A stretch of 41,502 nt of DNA from Thermoplasmata archaeon (GTDB taxonomy: Archaea > Thermoplasmatota > Thermoplasmata > UBA10834): assembly GCA_025457845.1 (NCBI GenBank), contig JALOTO010000006.1, positions 1 through 41,502 of the forward strand. Reading direction: 5' to 3'. The notes under the pieces are model-generated. The model had not been told where the DNA came from and searched no databases. It was given only the letters and a program-made list of their open reading frames with translations. Numbering within the stretch: position 1 is the stretch's first letter; each line of letters opens with the position of its first letter. Made by a program: the position numbers and the translations under genes. Shown in pieces: positions 1-8,042 of the stretch.

Positions 1-473
1 GTGATTATGTCGGCGAGGCCTATCCTGGGCGCGACCTCTGTCGCGCCGGAGACCTCGGCGATCTGCACCCGTCGCCCGATGCTGTCGAAGTACCCCTTGG
101 TCAGCCTCGGGAAGCAGGTCGCGACGGTGCAACCGTCCGGGACGCCGTCCGGGGTCCCGTACGGCGCGTCCTCGGGGGCCGCGACCACGAGCCTGCACTT
201 GCCGAAGTCGAGGTCCATGACCTTCTCGATGTCCCTTCCCGTCTCGAGGACGAGGTCGAGCCCGGTGATGCCCATGTCTGCGGCCCCCATCTCGACGAAC
301 TCAGGGATGTCCTGCGCCCGCGCCATCAGCACCTGGTACCGCCCCTTGCCCACTTCGGCTATCAGGGTCCTGCTGTCCGACTCCGGCACCTTGAGGCCTA
401 TCCGTTCCATCAACCTGATCGCGCTCTGGTTCAGCCTGCCCTTGTTGGGCAGGGCTATCCGCAGCATGGTCAT
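1..473 (-). CDS. hisG: ATP phosphoribosyltransferase HisG, 5' part (gene runs off the left edge)
   Basis: Catalyses the first step of histidine biosynthesis, joining ATP and PRPP to give phosphoribosyl-ATP, in the cytoplasm. About 157 residues are visible. The protein opens MTMLRIALPNKGRL, the hallmark HisG N-terminus, followed by a type-II periplasmic-binding-like fold with ADMGITGLDLVLE, typical of HisG catalytic domain I. The PRPP loop and C-terminus lie outside the window. ATG at 473 is chosen because GAGGTGAT lies just upstream; a second ATG at 467 (MLRIALPNKGRL) is possible. A TATA-like element (GATAAATA, minus strand, 639-646) would give a leader of about 140 nt, which contains a 7-bp hairpin ending 17 nt before the start codon. 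Identity is secure; the leader is inferred. Confidence 0.93.
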   Translation of the reverse strand, partial: MTMLRIALPNKGRLNQSAIRLMERIGLKVPESDSRTLIAEVGKGRYQVLMARAQDIPEFVEMGAADMGITGLDLVLETGRDIEKVMDLDFGKCRLVVAAPEDAPYGTPDGVPDGCTVATCFPRLTKGYFDSIGRRVQIAEVSGATEVAPRIGLADII

Positions 474-780
474 CGCATCACCTCATTCTCTGCAGGGCCA
501 AGGCTGGGACCCTGCACATCGTTCAAAACCCCGGCACTCTGGCTGTCTCTACTGAAGTCACTCGTGAAGACGACCAGACACGACTTCTCTCGTAGCCATG
601 CTCTTGCGCCTCGGGCAGGCAGCCGAGGGCGGGAGCTGTATTTATCGATTTTGTCCATCGGAAGACAAATGTGCGCCGATTATGTACATCGATAGCGACT
701 GCAGTGGACAATAACATACATTACAGATTGCCACTTGCGCTATGCCCTCGACCTGTCTTCCCGACTGTAAGACCCTGCGA
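474..780. other. Intergenic region between hisG and the Sec61beta gene
   Basis: No convincing protein gene was found on either strand. It holds the hisG leader: a hairpin-forming inverted repeat at 491-516 and a minus-strand TATA-like element GATAAATA at 639-646. The 660-720 stretch is AT-richer, as expected of promoter DNA. The Sec61beta gene ends into it from the right. Confidence 0.6.
491..516 (-). promoter_or_regulatory. Inverted repeat in the hisG leader
   Basis: TGCAGGG and its exact complement CCCTGCA are separated by 12 nt. In hisG mRNA this folds into a 7-bp stem located 17 nt before the start codon and just upstream of the GAGGTGAT ribosome-binding site. It could be a protein operator or an RNA element acting on translation. 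The repeat is seen; the function is unknown. Confidence 0.4.
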
Positions 781-945
781 TCAGGTCGGGTACAGGACGC
801 CGAACAGGATGACTATAACCGACGTCCCGACGCAGAGACCGACGACGAGCCAGGGGTTCACCTTCAGCGCCTTGTCGTCCTCCGAGTCGAAGTAACGGAT
901 GAGACCGGCCGCAGAGTGGAAACCCTCGTTCTTCTTCTTCGGCAT
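781..945 (-). CDS. Preprotein translocase subunit Sec61beta (archaeal SecG)
   Basis: A 54-residue tail-anchored subunit of the archaeal SecYE-beta protein-conducting channel. The sequence starts MPKKKNEGFHSAAGLIRYFD, matching the family pattern of a basic N-terminus, then a 'GLIRYFDSE' block, then VNPW just before the membrane. One hydrophobic helix (residues about 32-51) ends at YPT. Length and architecture fit the family. The start has GAGGAT upstream, and a TATA element at 977-986 is correctly spaced. The gene stands alone between hisG and the response regulator. Confidence 0.9.
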   Translation of the reverse strand: MPKKKNEGFHSAAGLIRYFDSEDDKALKVNPWLVVGLCVGTSVIVILFGVLYPT

Positions 946-976
946 GTGATCCTCGGCCCGCCTATTGAAGGTCTCG

Positions 977-986
977 ATATATAAAC
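977..986 (-). promoter_or_regulatory. TATA box of the Sec61beta gene
   Basis: On the minus strand the sequence GTTTATATAT lies about 32-41 nt upstream of the Sec61beta ATG at 945, so transcription would start near 957 with a leader of about 12 nt. Confidence 0.6.
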
Positions 987-1050
987 ATTGACGGGCGCGC
1001 GCGAGCTTGGGAGAGGCCCCGTGCCATGATTGACGACCAAATGAAAAGCA

Positions 1051-1058
1051 TTATATAA
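1051..1058 (+). promoter_or_regulatory. TATA box of the response regulator gene
   Basis: TTATATAA with purine-rich BRE-like sequence (GAAAAGCA) just upstream. Transcription would start near 1080, leaving about 100 nt of GC-rich leader before the coding region at 1180. Confidence 0.6.
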
Positions 1059-1087
1059 GCCTCAAGGGGATTTTAGACATCCCCCAT

Positions 1088-1159
1088 CTGGCTCGGCGCG
1101 GGGCTAAGATACGGGTAACAGCGGAAGGTGTGCTTCCACTGGAGTCCGAGCGGGGCCAG
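1088..1159 (+). promoter_or_regulatory. Structured leader RNA upstream of the response regulator
   Basis: The leader can fold into a closed structure. CTGG (1088-1091) pairs with CCAG (1156-1159), CTCGG (1092-1096) pairs with CCGAG (1146-1150) with a bulge between, and an inner hairpin GGAAG/CTTCC lies at 1123-1137. The Shine-Dalgarno GGAGGT follows at 1168-1173, outside the stem. It does not match a riboswitch class I recognise, and it lacks tRNA arms. Confidence 0.4.
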
Positions 1160-1179
1160 TTGGCATCGGAGGTCTAGAT

Positions 1180-1554
1180 ATAGCGACTGTCTTCCTGGTC
1201 GATGACGAGAAGTTCATCGTCGACCTGTACAGGGATATCCTAGAGGCGAACGGCCATATCGTCGTAGCAGTGGCCAACGACGGTGAGGAGGCCGTTCAGA
1301 AGTACAAGGACCTCAAGGAGAAGCCCGTCGTCATCATCATGGACCAACGCATGCCGGTCAAGGATGGCGTGAGCGCGACCCAGGAGATACTCTCCATGGA
1401 CCCCAAAGCGACCATATTCTTCGGCAGCGCCGACCTCCACATAGAGAAGGAGGCTTTGGCCGCGGGAGCGAAGGGGTTCCTTCTGAAACCGTTCAGGATA
1501 GAGGAGCTGCTCACGGCGATCAAGGAAGCCGAGAGCGGCAAGTGCAAGGCGTAG
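1180..1554 (+). CDS. Single-domain (REC) response regulator with apparent AUA start
   Basis: A 124-residue stand-alone CheY-like receiver domain, a phosphorylation-switched signalling protein of two-component systems. Acidic pair D8-D9 (VFLVDDEKF), phospho-acceptor D55 (VIIMDQRMP), Ser83 at the switch Thr/Ser position (FFGSAD) and K103 (FLLKPF) are all present, so it should be active. There is no output domain. The only in-frame ATG/GTG/TTG codon after the upstream stop at 1105 is a GTG at 1270, which would delete the acidic pair. A perfect GGAGGT (1168-1173) is placed 6 nt before ATA at 1180, giving (M)ATVFLVDDE, so I place the start there. No kinase gene is adjacent. A 9-bp hairpin follows the stop. 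Confidence 0.85.
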   Translation: MATVFLVDDEKFIVDLYRDILEANGHIVVAVANDGEEAVQKYKDLKEKPVVIIMDQRMPVKDGVSATQEILSMDPKATIFFGSADLHIEKEALAAGAKGFLLKPFRIEELLTAIKEAESGKCKA

Positions 1555-1581
1555 CGGGACCTCGTCGATTCTGAGGTCCCG
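1555..1581 (+). terminator. Perfect 9-bp hairpin after the response regulator
   Basis: CGGGACCTC and GAGGTCCCG are exact complements separated by 9 nt, starting at the base after the stop codon. It could end or stabilise the transcript. There is no U-tract, so it is not a typical archaeal U-rich terminator. Confidence 0.45.
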
Positions 1582-1652
1582 ACCGAGAGTTGATCAGCAT
1601 GAGTGAGAACGAGAGAGAGGACTGGATGTCGGTCATATGCGCTGGCGGCCTA

Positions 1653-1662
1653 CGTTTAAGTA
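1653..1662 (+). promoter_or_regulatory. TATA-like element of lysS
   Basis: CGTTTAAGTA lies about 50 bp before the lysS ATG; transcription would start near 1682. Confidence 0.4.
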
Positions 1663-1707
1663 CGCCCTTCGGATATGACAGCACGCCCTTCGTGGGGGTA
1701 GCCTGAG

Positions 1708-3150
1708 ATGGCGGAAGAAGAGAGTGAACTCAGGGTCCAGATGAGGAAGAAGCTAGAGGCCCTGCAGGCAAGGGGCCTGGACCCGTATGCGAGATACACA
1801 TGGACGCGCACGCACGACACTTCGGCCGTGAAGAAGGACTTCGCGGGCGCAGGCGCTGAGAAGAGCGAGAGCGAGGTGTCCATGGCGGGCAGGGTCATGG
1901 CCCTCAGGCTCCACGGCAAGGCGGGTTTCGCCGACCTCCAGGACAGGGACGGCAGGATGCAGGTCTACTCCAGGCTCGACGAGCTCGGCCCCGAGGGATG
2001 GGAGACCTTCAAGGCTCTCGACAGGGGCGATGTCGTCGGGATCAGGGGACGCGTCTTCCGCACAAAGGCGGGGGAGCTCACGGTCGCAGTCAACCACCTC
2101 GAGGTGCTCTCGAAGGCACTCACCCCTTTCCCGGAGAAGTTCCACGGGCTGCAGGACGTGCAGACCCGTTACAGGCAACGCTACCTCGACCTCATAATGA
2201 ACGAGGACGTGAGGCAGCGGTTCATCAAGAGGGCGCGCATGGTGGCGTTCATGAGGAGCTGGCTCAACGCCAGGGGCGGCGCGCTCGCCAGGCCGTTCAA
2301 GACGCACCACAACTTCCTGGACATGGACCTCTACCTCAGGATAGCGCCCGAGCTGTACCACAAGAGGTGCATAGTCGGGGACCTCGACGGCGTCTACGAG
2401 ATAGGGAAGAACTTCAGGAACGAGGACATAGACGCGCAGCACTACCCAGAGTACACCAGCATGGAGCTGTACAAGGCATACGCCGACTACAACGACATCA
2501 TGGACCTCACGGAGTCGCTCATGCACGAGACTGCGCTGCACATCCTGGGGACGGACAAGGCGAAGTACGGTGACAGGGTCCTGGACCTCGCGAAGCCGTG
2601 GCCGAGGGTCACCATGCTCGACGCGATCAAGCAGCACACTGGAGTGGACTTCGACGCGCTCAGGGATGTCGAGGGGGCGCGACAGGCCGCGATGAAGCTC
2701 GGCGTGAGAGGCATCGAGGACTGCGACACATGGGGCAAGATCGTTGCCGAGACATTCGACCAGAAGGCGCAGCCGCACCTGATCAACCCGACATTCATAA
2801 TCGACCATCCGATCGAGGTCTCCCCGCTCTCCAAGGCGAAGAGGGGAAGGCCCGAGCTCGTCGAGAGGTTCGAGCTTTTCATCAACGGCTGGGAGTTCGC
2901 GAATGCTTTCTCCGAGCTCAACGACCCAGTGGAGCAGGAGAGGAGATTCAGGGAGCAGGAGAGGCACCGGGAGGAGGGCGACGACGAGGCGCATCCCATC
3001 GACCACGACTACATCCGCGCCCTGGAGTACGGACTCCCGCCGACCGGAGGGCTGGGCATCGGGATCGACAGGTTCGCGATGATACTCACCGACGCCCCCT
3101 CGATCAAGGAGGTCCTGCTCTTCCCGCACATGAAGCCAGAGGTCGGCTAG
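1708..3150 (+). CDS. lysS: Lysyl-tRNA synthetase, class II
   Basis: Charges tRNA-Lys with lysine in the cytoplasm. The 480 residues carry an N-terminal OB-fold anticodon-binding domain (about 50-150) and a class II catalytic core. The core has THHNFLDMDLYLRIAPELY, motif 2 FRNEDID, and C-terminal motif 3 GGLGIGIDRFAMIL. It is slightly shorter than bacterial LysS (about 500). Many archaea use the unrelated class I enzyme, so a class II enzyme is taxonomically informative but not unique. ATG at 1708 follows a G-rich GGGGGT segment. A GNAT gene starts 10 nt after the stop and is probably co-transcribed. Confidence 0.95.
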   Translation: MAEEESELRVQMRKKLEALQARGLDPYARYTWTRTHDTSAVKKDFAGAGAEKSESEVSMAGRVMALRLHGKAGFADLQDRDGRMQVYSRLDELGPEGWETFKALDRGDVVGIRGRVFRTKAGELTVAVNHLEVLSKALTPFPEKFHGLQDVQTRYRQRYLDLIMNEDVRQRFIKRARMVAFMRSWLNARGGALARPFKTHHNFLDMDLYLRIAPELYHKRCIVGDLDGVYEIGKNFRNEDIDAQHYPEYTSMELYKAYADYNDIMDLTESLMHETALHILGTDKAKYGDRVLDLAKPWPRVTMLDAIKQHTGVDFDALRDVEGARQAAMKLGVRGIEDCDTWGKIVAETFDQKAQPHLINPTFIIDHPIEVSPLSKAKRGRPELVERFELFINGWEFANAFSELNDPVEQERRFREQERHREEGDDEAHPIDHDYIRALEYGLPPTGGLGIGIDRFAMILTDAPSIKEVLLFPHMKPEVG

Positions 3151-3160
3151 GGGCCTCCAG

Positions 3161-4000
3161 ATGTCCGGCGACGTGAGGATCAGGAGGATCGCACCTGACC
3201 AGATCGACCACCTAGTAGCGGCGCAGAACGAGATCTTCTCGGACTATGTCATCCCCATGAGGGTGACAACGCAGTACTTCCTGGAGTTCCTCCGCTCGGT
3301 CGGAGGCAAGATCTCCAACGTGCACGTCGCGACCGACGGCGCGAGGATAGTCGGATACGTGAACCCGGTGGTCGACGGGAGGGAGTCGTGGGTCGGAGGC
3401 ATAGGTGTCATCCCCGACTACAGGAACAATGGCATAGGCGCCCGCCTCATGGAGGTGGCCGAGGAGTTCTCGAAGGCGGAGGGGGCGGAGGAGATCTCCC
3501 TCGAATACATCCTGGGGAACGAACGGGCCGAGAGGCTCTACCGGAGGCTCGGATACAAGGAGCGCAGGGTCTACATCTCCGCCGAGGGGCGGCCGGAGAG
3601 CTTCGCCGGGTTCGGGGAGATGCCCGAGAAGGCGACCTTGGCCGACATCCTGACGCTCCACGAGAGGGCCTACGGCGACACCTGCTGGCAGAAGAGGAAG
3701 GCGTTCTCGATCATCCAGTCCGCGAGAGGGGCGGACTGCCACAAGGTCGATGGGGGGTTCGTCCTGGTCAGGAAGCTGGACGCGAACGGGTACATACCGT
3801 ACCTCGGGGTGGTGCCGGAGAGGAGGAGGCAGGGGATAGCCACCTCGCTCACGAAGTTCGCCCTGAACAGGCTGCACGAGCTCGGCGCCTACAAGGTCAT
3901 CATCTACAACGTCAACGACGATGCGCAGACCCTGAGACTGCTCGACCAGTTCGGGTTCGGGGTCACGATGAAGCAGGTCGAGATGGGGAAGGCGCTCTGA
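3161..4000 (+). CDS. Tandem GNAT-family N-acetyltransferase
   Basis: 279 residues forming two GCN5-related acetyltransferase domains. The first (about 5-140) has motif A around GVIPDYRNNGIGARLM; the second (about 150-279) has GVVPERRRQGIATSL. Both keep the R/Q-x-x-G-x-G/A acetyl-CoA pyrophosphate loop, so both could bind acetyl-CoA. The acceptor (an amino group of a small molecule, peptide or antibiotic) cannot be told from sequence. It starts 10 nt after lysS and is probably in the same transcript. It converges on the threonine dehydratase gene with a 9-nt gap. Confidence 0.85.
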   Translation: MSGDVRIRRIAPDQIDHLVAAQNEIFSDYVIPMRVTTQYFLEFLRSVGGKISNVHVATDGARIVGYVNPVVDGRESWVGGIGVIPDYRNNGIGARLMEVAEEFSKAEGAEEISLEYILGNERAERLYRRLGYKERRVYISAEGRPESFAGFGEMPEKATLADILTLHERAYGDTCWQKRKAFSIIQSARGADCHKVDGGFVLVRKLDANGYIPYLGVVPERRRQGIATSLTKFALNRLHELGAYKVIIYNVNDDAQTLRLLDQFGFGVTMKQVEMGKAL

Positions 4001-4009
4001 ACATTCATC

Positions 4010-4960
4010 TCAGCCCTTGATGCCTATCCTGTCCAGGTCTATGTTCCCGCCGGAGACGACGACTGCCACCTTCTCGTCGCGCGACAGGCTGACCTTCCCC
4101 TGCAGTATGGCCGCGATGCCGACGACCCCGGAGCCCTCAGGGATCTGTCTCTCGTTCCTCATCGTCCATATGATCGCGTCCTTGAGCGCGCCCTCGTCCG
4201 CGAGCACGACGTCGTCTACGTAGCGGAGCGCGAGGTCGAGGTTCAACTGTGTGATTCCACCGGCCAGGCCCTCGCATATCGTCGGGGGCACCGGCACATC
4301 CACCAGCCTCTTCGCCCTGAAGCACTCGTACATGGTGCGGGTCGCGGTAGACTGGGCGCCTATCGCCTTGAGCCGAGGGTCCACTCCTTTCATCCAGCAT
4401 GCTATCCCGGTCATCAGCCCGCCCCCGCCGATGGGGACGATGACCTTCTCGACCTCCGGCAGCTCCTCTGTTATCTCGAGGCCCACGGTCCCGTGCCCCG
4501 CGAAGACCGAGTAGTCGTCCGTGCCCGAGACGTAGATCCGCCCTTCCCTCTTCACAAGCTCCTGCGCGTGGGCGAACGCCTCGTCGAAGTAGCTCCCGTG
4601 GAGGACCATTTCGGCCCCGAGCGCCCTGCACCTGTCCACCTTGACATTTGGCGTGTTGGCCGGGACGCAGATCTTGGCCTCCACCCCCATGGACCTCGCG
4701 GCCAGCGCGACGCCGAGGGCCCAGTTGCCCGCCGAGGCTGTGATGACCCCTTTCTCGCGCTCCTCCTTCGTCAGCAGGCTCATCCGGTAAAGCGCGCCGC
4801 GCGGCTTGTACGATCCTGTCCTCTGGAGGTTCTCCCACTTGATGTGGACCTCCGCACCGCTGACCTCGCTCAGACCTGCGGACCGTGTCAGCGGCGTGCG
4901 TTCTATGCGCCCCACGAGCGCCTTCCTGGCCTTCAGTACATCTGCGGGTGATATCGTCAT
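4010..4960 (-). CDS. Threonine/serine dehydratase-like PLP enzyme
   Basis: Fold-type II PLP enzyme of 316 residues, probably deaminating threonine to 2-oxobutyrate (or serine to pyruvate). The Schiff-base lysine is K52 in GSYKPRGA, and the PLP phosphate loop is the glycine run in VPIGGGGLMTG. The length matches a catalytic domain alone, without the ACT regulatory domain of anabolic IlvA, so it resembles catabolic dehydratases or serine racemases. Substrate choice between threonine and serine is not resolvable by eye. It stands alone, with about 78 nt separating it from porB. Confidence 0.85.
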   Translation of the reverse strand: MTISPADVLKARKALVGRIERTPLTRSAGLSEVSGAEVHIKWENLQRTGSYKPRGALYRMSLLTKEEREKGVITASAGNWALGVALAARSMGVEAKICVPANTPNVKVDRCRALGAEMVLHGSYFDEAFAHAQELVKREGRIYVSGTDDYSVFAGHGTVGLEITEELPEVEKVIVPIGGGGLMTGIACWMKGVDPRLKAIGAQSTATRTMYECFRAKRLVDVPVPPTICEGLAGGITQLNLDLALRYVDDVVLADEGALKDAIIWTMRNERQIPEGSGVVGIAAILQGKVSLSRDEKVAVVVSGGNIDLDRIGIKG

Positions 4961-5038
4961 GTGGCATCCACTCGTCGGATGAACAGTGGGAGAATGGTGT
5001 AGGGGTTTGAAGGGTTTTGCGCACAGGGACGGTGCGGG

Positions 5039-5929
5039 TCACTGGTGGCACTGCGCGAACTTCTCGTCCGCCTGCCACTTCTTGTTGACCCAGTCCTGCA
5101 GCTTCTGTATGTCCGCCTCGGACATGTGCTTGAAGCGGCCCTGGAGCTTCAGGTAGTCGGCGACCGGGGTCATCTTCGGCTTCCTGTTGATGGTGACCTT
5201 GCCGTTCTCGGCCTCATAGAGGGTCCACATCCCGGTGTCCACCGCCAGCTTGCACATCTCAATCGTCTTGCCGGTGTCGTGCCTCCATCCTGTCGGGCAC
5301 GGGGAGAATACCTGGATGTACCTGAACCCCTTCATCTTCTTGGCCTTCTCGAACTTGTTGATGAAGTCCTGGATGTGGCCGACCGATGCGGTGGCGACGT
5401 ACGGGACGTTGTGGGCCATCATGATCTGGGGCATGTCCTTCTTGAAGTTGGCCTTGCCCGCCTTGGCCTTGCCGACCGGAGTGGTGGTCGTCCACGCGCC
5501 GAACGGGGTGGAACCGGACCTCTGGATGCCGGTGTTCATGTAGGCCTCGTTGTCGTACATCACGTAGATCATGTCCTCGTTCCTCTCCGCACAGGCTGAA
5601 AGGGACTGGATGCCGATATCGGCCGTGCCCCCGTCGCCCGCGACGGCGACGACGTTCGTGTGGTCGTTGCCCTGCATGCGCAGCGCCCTCGACACGCCCG
5701 CGGCGCAGACCGCGGTGTTCTCGAAGGCCACGTGGTGGAACGGGACCTTCCACGAGACGAGCGGATATGTGGCGCCGAAGATGAGCAGGCAGCAGGCGGG
5801 GTTCACGACGACCGTGTCCGGCCCGAGGATCTTCATCATGTTCCTGATCGCGACCGCGCCGCCGCATCCCGCACAGGCAGTGTGCCCGCGCGTGAACAGC
5901 TCCTCGTCTGGCATCTCCTTCAGCTTCAT
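5039..5929 (-). CDS. porB: Pyruvate:ferredoxin oxidoreductase, beta subunit
   Basis: The TPP-binding subunit of the 2-oxoacid:ferredoxin oxidoreductase that interconverts pyruvate and acetyl-CoA plus CO2 with reduction of ferredoxin. 296 residues. N-terminal cluster cysteines are in TACAGCGG, with further conserved cysteines in NPACC and FSPCPTGW. The TPP/Mg motif is GDGGTADIG with the downstream YDNEAYMNTGIQ. Pyruvate specificity is likely from these blocks but not proven against other 2-oxoacids. ATG overlaps the porA stop as ATGA. Last gene of the por operon. Confidence 0.92.
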   Translation of the reverse strand: MKLKEMPDEELFTRGHTACAGCGGAVAIRNMMKILGPDTVVVNPACCLLIFGATYPLVSWKVPFHHVAFENTAVCAAGVSRALRMQGNDHTNVVAVAGDGGTADIGIQSLSACAERNEDMIYVMYDNEAYMNTGIQRSGSTPFGAWTTTTPVGKAKAGKANFKKDMPQIMMAHNVPYVATASVGHIQDFINKFEKAKKMKGFRYIQVFSPCPTGWRHDTGKTIEMCKLAVDTGMWTLYEAENGKVTINRKPKMTPVADYLKLQGRFKHMSEADIQKLQDWVNKKWQADEKFAQCHQ

Positions 5930-7107
5930 TGCTCGACCCCCCTGGTGTTGAGCCAGGTGATATCCTTCCTGGCCTTGCCGGTCTTCGCCGCCTCGAGGAG
6001 GCGTTCGTAGATGAAGCGTATGTCCTTGCCGGACACATCCCTGCCCCCGAGCCCGCCTATGAAGTCCATCACGGGTATGTTCAGCCCGTAGGCGGCGTTC
6101 CTGAACTCGATGAACGACGGGCCAGCGACGCCGTACGAGACGGCCCTGTCGAAGACCCCGACCGCCTTGACCTTCTCCGCGATCTTCCTCAGCTGGGCGG
6201 CCGGATAGGGCCTCCAGAACCTGAGCTTGACGAGGCCGACCTTCTTGCCCTCCTTCCGGAGGTCGTCGACTATCTCCCTCGCGGTCGAGCTCACGGTCCC
6301 CATGGTGATGAGCACCACGTCCGCGTCGTCGACCATGTAGGCGTCGATCATCCCTCCGTGGTCCCTGCCGAACTGCTTGGCGAAGGCGGCGTTGACCTCC
6401 TCGATGACCTTGGGCGCCTCCCTCATGGCCTTGTCCATGTTGTAGCGGACCTCCATCATGTACTCCGGCGGGACGAACACTCCGACCGCCTTCGGGTCCT
6501 TCGGATCGAGGATCGGGCCGGGAGGGACGTACTTCGGGACGAACTTGTCCGCGAGCTCCTGCTCGATGAGGTCGACTGGCTCCACCGTGTGCGAGAGGAT
6601 GAACGCATCCAGGTTGACCGCCATCGGCAGCGCGACGCGCTTGTCCTCGGCAATCCTGAACGCCTGGAGGACCATGTCCTGGACCTCCTGGTTGTTGTCA
6701 CAGAAGACCTGCAGCCATCCGGAGTCGCGCTCGGGCATGATGTCGTTGTGCTCGACCCATATGTTGATCGGCGCTGCGATGGACCTGTTCACGACCGCCA
6801 TCACGACCGGGAGCCTGAGCCCCGAGCAGATGGGCAGGATCTCGTGCATCAGCGCGAGTCCCTGGGACGAAGTCGCCGTGAAGGTCCTGACGCCGGCCGC
6901 GCTGGCGGAGACGCACGCGCTCATCGCGCTGTGCTCGCTCTCGACCTCCATGTACGCGCAGTCCATCTCGCCGTTGTTGACGAACTCGGAGATGTGCTCC
7001 ACTATGAACGTCTGCGGGGTGATGGGGTAGGCGGCGACGGTCTTGACCCTGCTTCTCATAGCGCCGTACGCGGCTGCGTAGTTGCCTGTTACGACCTTCT
7101 TGACCAT
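5926..7107 (-). CDS. porA: Pyruvate:ferredoxin oxidoreductase, alpha subunit
   Basis: 393 residues. The alpha subunit binds the TPP pyrimidine side and the 2-oxoacid. MVKKVVTGNYAAAYGAMRSR followed by VAAYPITPQT is the classic PorA N-terminus. The middle (SSQGLALMHEILP, then AAPINIWVEHND) and the C-terminal Rossmann-like domain II are complete. The start is ATG 7107 because GAGGTGA lies 6 nt upstream; the frame stays open further upstream but only as an antisense-like shadow of porGD. It lies 5 nt after porGD and overlaps porB, so translation is probably coupled. Confidence 0.93.
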   Translation of the reverse strand: MVKKVVTGNYAAAYGAMRSRVKTVAAYPITPQTFIVEHISEFVNNGEMDCAYMEVESEHSAMSACVSASAAGVRTFTATSSQGLALMHEILPICSGLRLPVVMAVVNRSIAAPINIWVEHNDIMPERDSGWLQVFCDNNQEVQDMVLQAFRIAEDKRVALPMAVNLDAFILSHTVEPVDLIEQELADKFVPKYVPPGPILDPKDPKAVGVFVPPEYMMEVRYNMDKAMREAPKVIEEVNAAFAKQFGRDHGGMIDAYMVDDADVVLITMGTVSSTAREIVDDLRKEGKKVGLVKLRFWRPYPAAQLRKIAEKVKAVGVFDRAVSYGVAGPSFIEFRNAAYGLNIPVMDFIGGLGGRDVSGKDIRFIYERLLEAAKTGKARKDITWLNTRGVEQ

Positions 7108-7112
7108 GCCTT

Positions 7113-7997
7113 TCACCTCACCATCTTCAGGGCCTCGGCGGGGCACTCGTTGGCGCATATCCCGCAGCCCTTGCAGTACTCGAGATCGAACTCCATGTGG
7201 TCGCCCTTGCGGTATATGCATCCCTCTGGGCAGTAGAACCAGCAGAAGTTGCACATCGTGCACTTCTCCTTGTCATACTCCGGCCTGAAGACACGCCAGC
7301 TGCCGGTCTTGTTCTCCACGAACGAGCCGGGACCGACTAGCCCGGCCTCGGTCCTCATCGGGATCGCGGCCGCGCCGAGCGGGATCTCGTTCACGTCTGG
7401 AAGCCACTTCTTGGCTGCCTTGAGCGTCCTGTGACCGTGTGATTCGCCGACGACCGTCCTGTCGTAGGCTGCACGTGCGGCCCTGGCGTTCAGCTCGCCC
7501 ACCTTCGGGCCGAGCCTGTCGCCGAAGACCTGCATGATGCCCTTCTCGACGGACTCTATCTTGACCAGGCCAGCCGCCTTCGCGATGGCGCCCAGGATGG
7601 CCGAGTTGGTCGCGGGCTGCTTCAGTATCTCGAGGGCGACGGACGTCGCGTCGACCGTGGCGAGCTTGACGTCCACGCCGACGTCGACCTCGGCCGGCTT
7701 CTTCGCCGTGTTGACAATGACGGTCCCGCCCTTCTTGAGCCCCTCGACCACGTTGACCGTGTCGAGCAGACCCTCGTCGAGAACGACGACGAAGTCAGGT
7801 TCGTAGACCTGCGTCTTGCGGTAGATCCTCTTGCTGTCGATCCTCGTGAACGCCAGGACGGGGGCCCCTCTCCTCTCTGCTCCGAAAAAGGGGAAAGCGA
7901 TTGCATACCCGCCCTCCTGATGTGCCGCGCTCGCGAGTGCTTGAGCCGCCATGACCGCGCCTTGTCCACCGCGGCCGTGGAATCGTACCTCGTACAT
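7113..7997 (-). CDS. Pyruvate:ferredoxin oxidoreductase, fused gamma-delta subunit
   Basis: 294 residues joining two proteins that are separate in many archaea. Residues 1 to about 180 are PorG ([19 protein letters not shown]). The C-terminal 100 residues are the PorD ferredoxin, with two 4Fe-4S motifs, [15 protein letters not shown] and [12 protein letters not shown]. The subunit relays electrons from the TPP site to external ferredoxin. ATG 7997 is chosen over an in-frame ATG at 8036 because the TATA box (8036-8042) overlaps the latter, which would therefore not be transcribed. First gene of the porGD-A-B operon. Confidence 0.92.
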   Translation of the reverse strand: MYEVRFHGRGGQGAVMAAQALASAAHQEGGYAIAFPFFGAERRGAPVLAFTRIDSKRIYRKTQVYEPDFVVVLDEGLLDTVNVVEGLKKGGTVIVNTAKKPAEVDVGVDVKLATVDATSVALEILKQPATNSAILGAIAKAAGLVKIESVEKGIMQVFGDRLGPKVGELNARAARAAYDRTVVGESHGHRTLKAAKKWLPDVNEIPLGAAAIPMRTEAGLVGPGSFVENKTGSWRVFRPEYDKEKCTMCNFCWFYCPEGCIYRKGDHMEFDLEYCKGCGICANECPAEALKMVR

Positions 7998-8035
7998 CCT
8001 TTGGGCCTCGCTGGATTTTCGAATGATTGGACCCA

Positions 8036-8042
8036 CTTTATA
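8036..8042 (-). promoter_or_regulatory. TATA box of the por operon
   Basis: TATAAAG on the minus strand within AAGCTATAAAGTGG. Transcription would start near 8012, about 15 nt before the porGD ATG. It decides the porGD start. Confidence 0.65.

Noticed and set aside
1088..1159. Leader structure as a tRNA or known riboswitch
   Set aside because: No T-loop consensus or acceptor stem, and no riboswitch core motif recognised; kept only as an unassigned structured leader.
1753..3129. 458-codon open frame on the minus strand opposite lysS
   Set aside because: Pure shadow of lysS caused by GC-rich codon bias: Leu/Val/Arg/Glu-rich with no domain, no ribosome-binding site and no promoter.
5929..7236. 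435-codon open frame on the plus strand opposite porA
   Set aside because: Antisense shadow of porA; composition is Arg/Asp/Leu-rich without any family motif.
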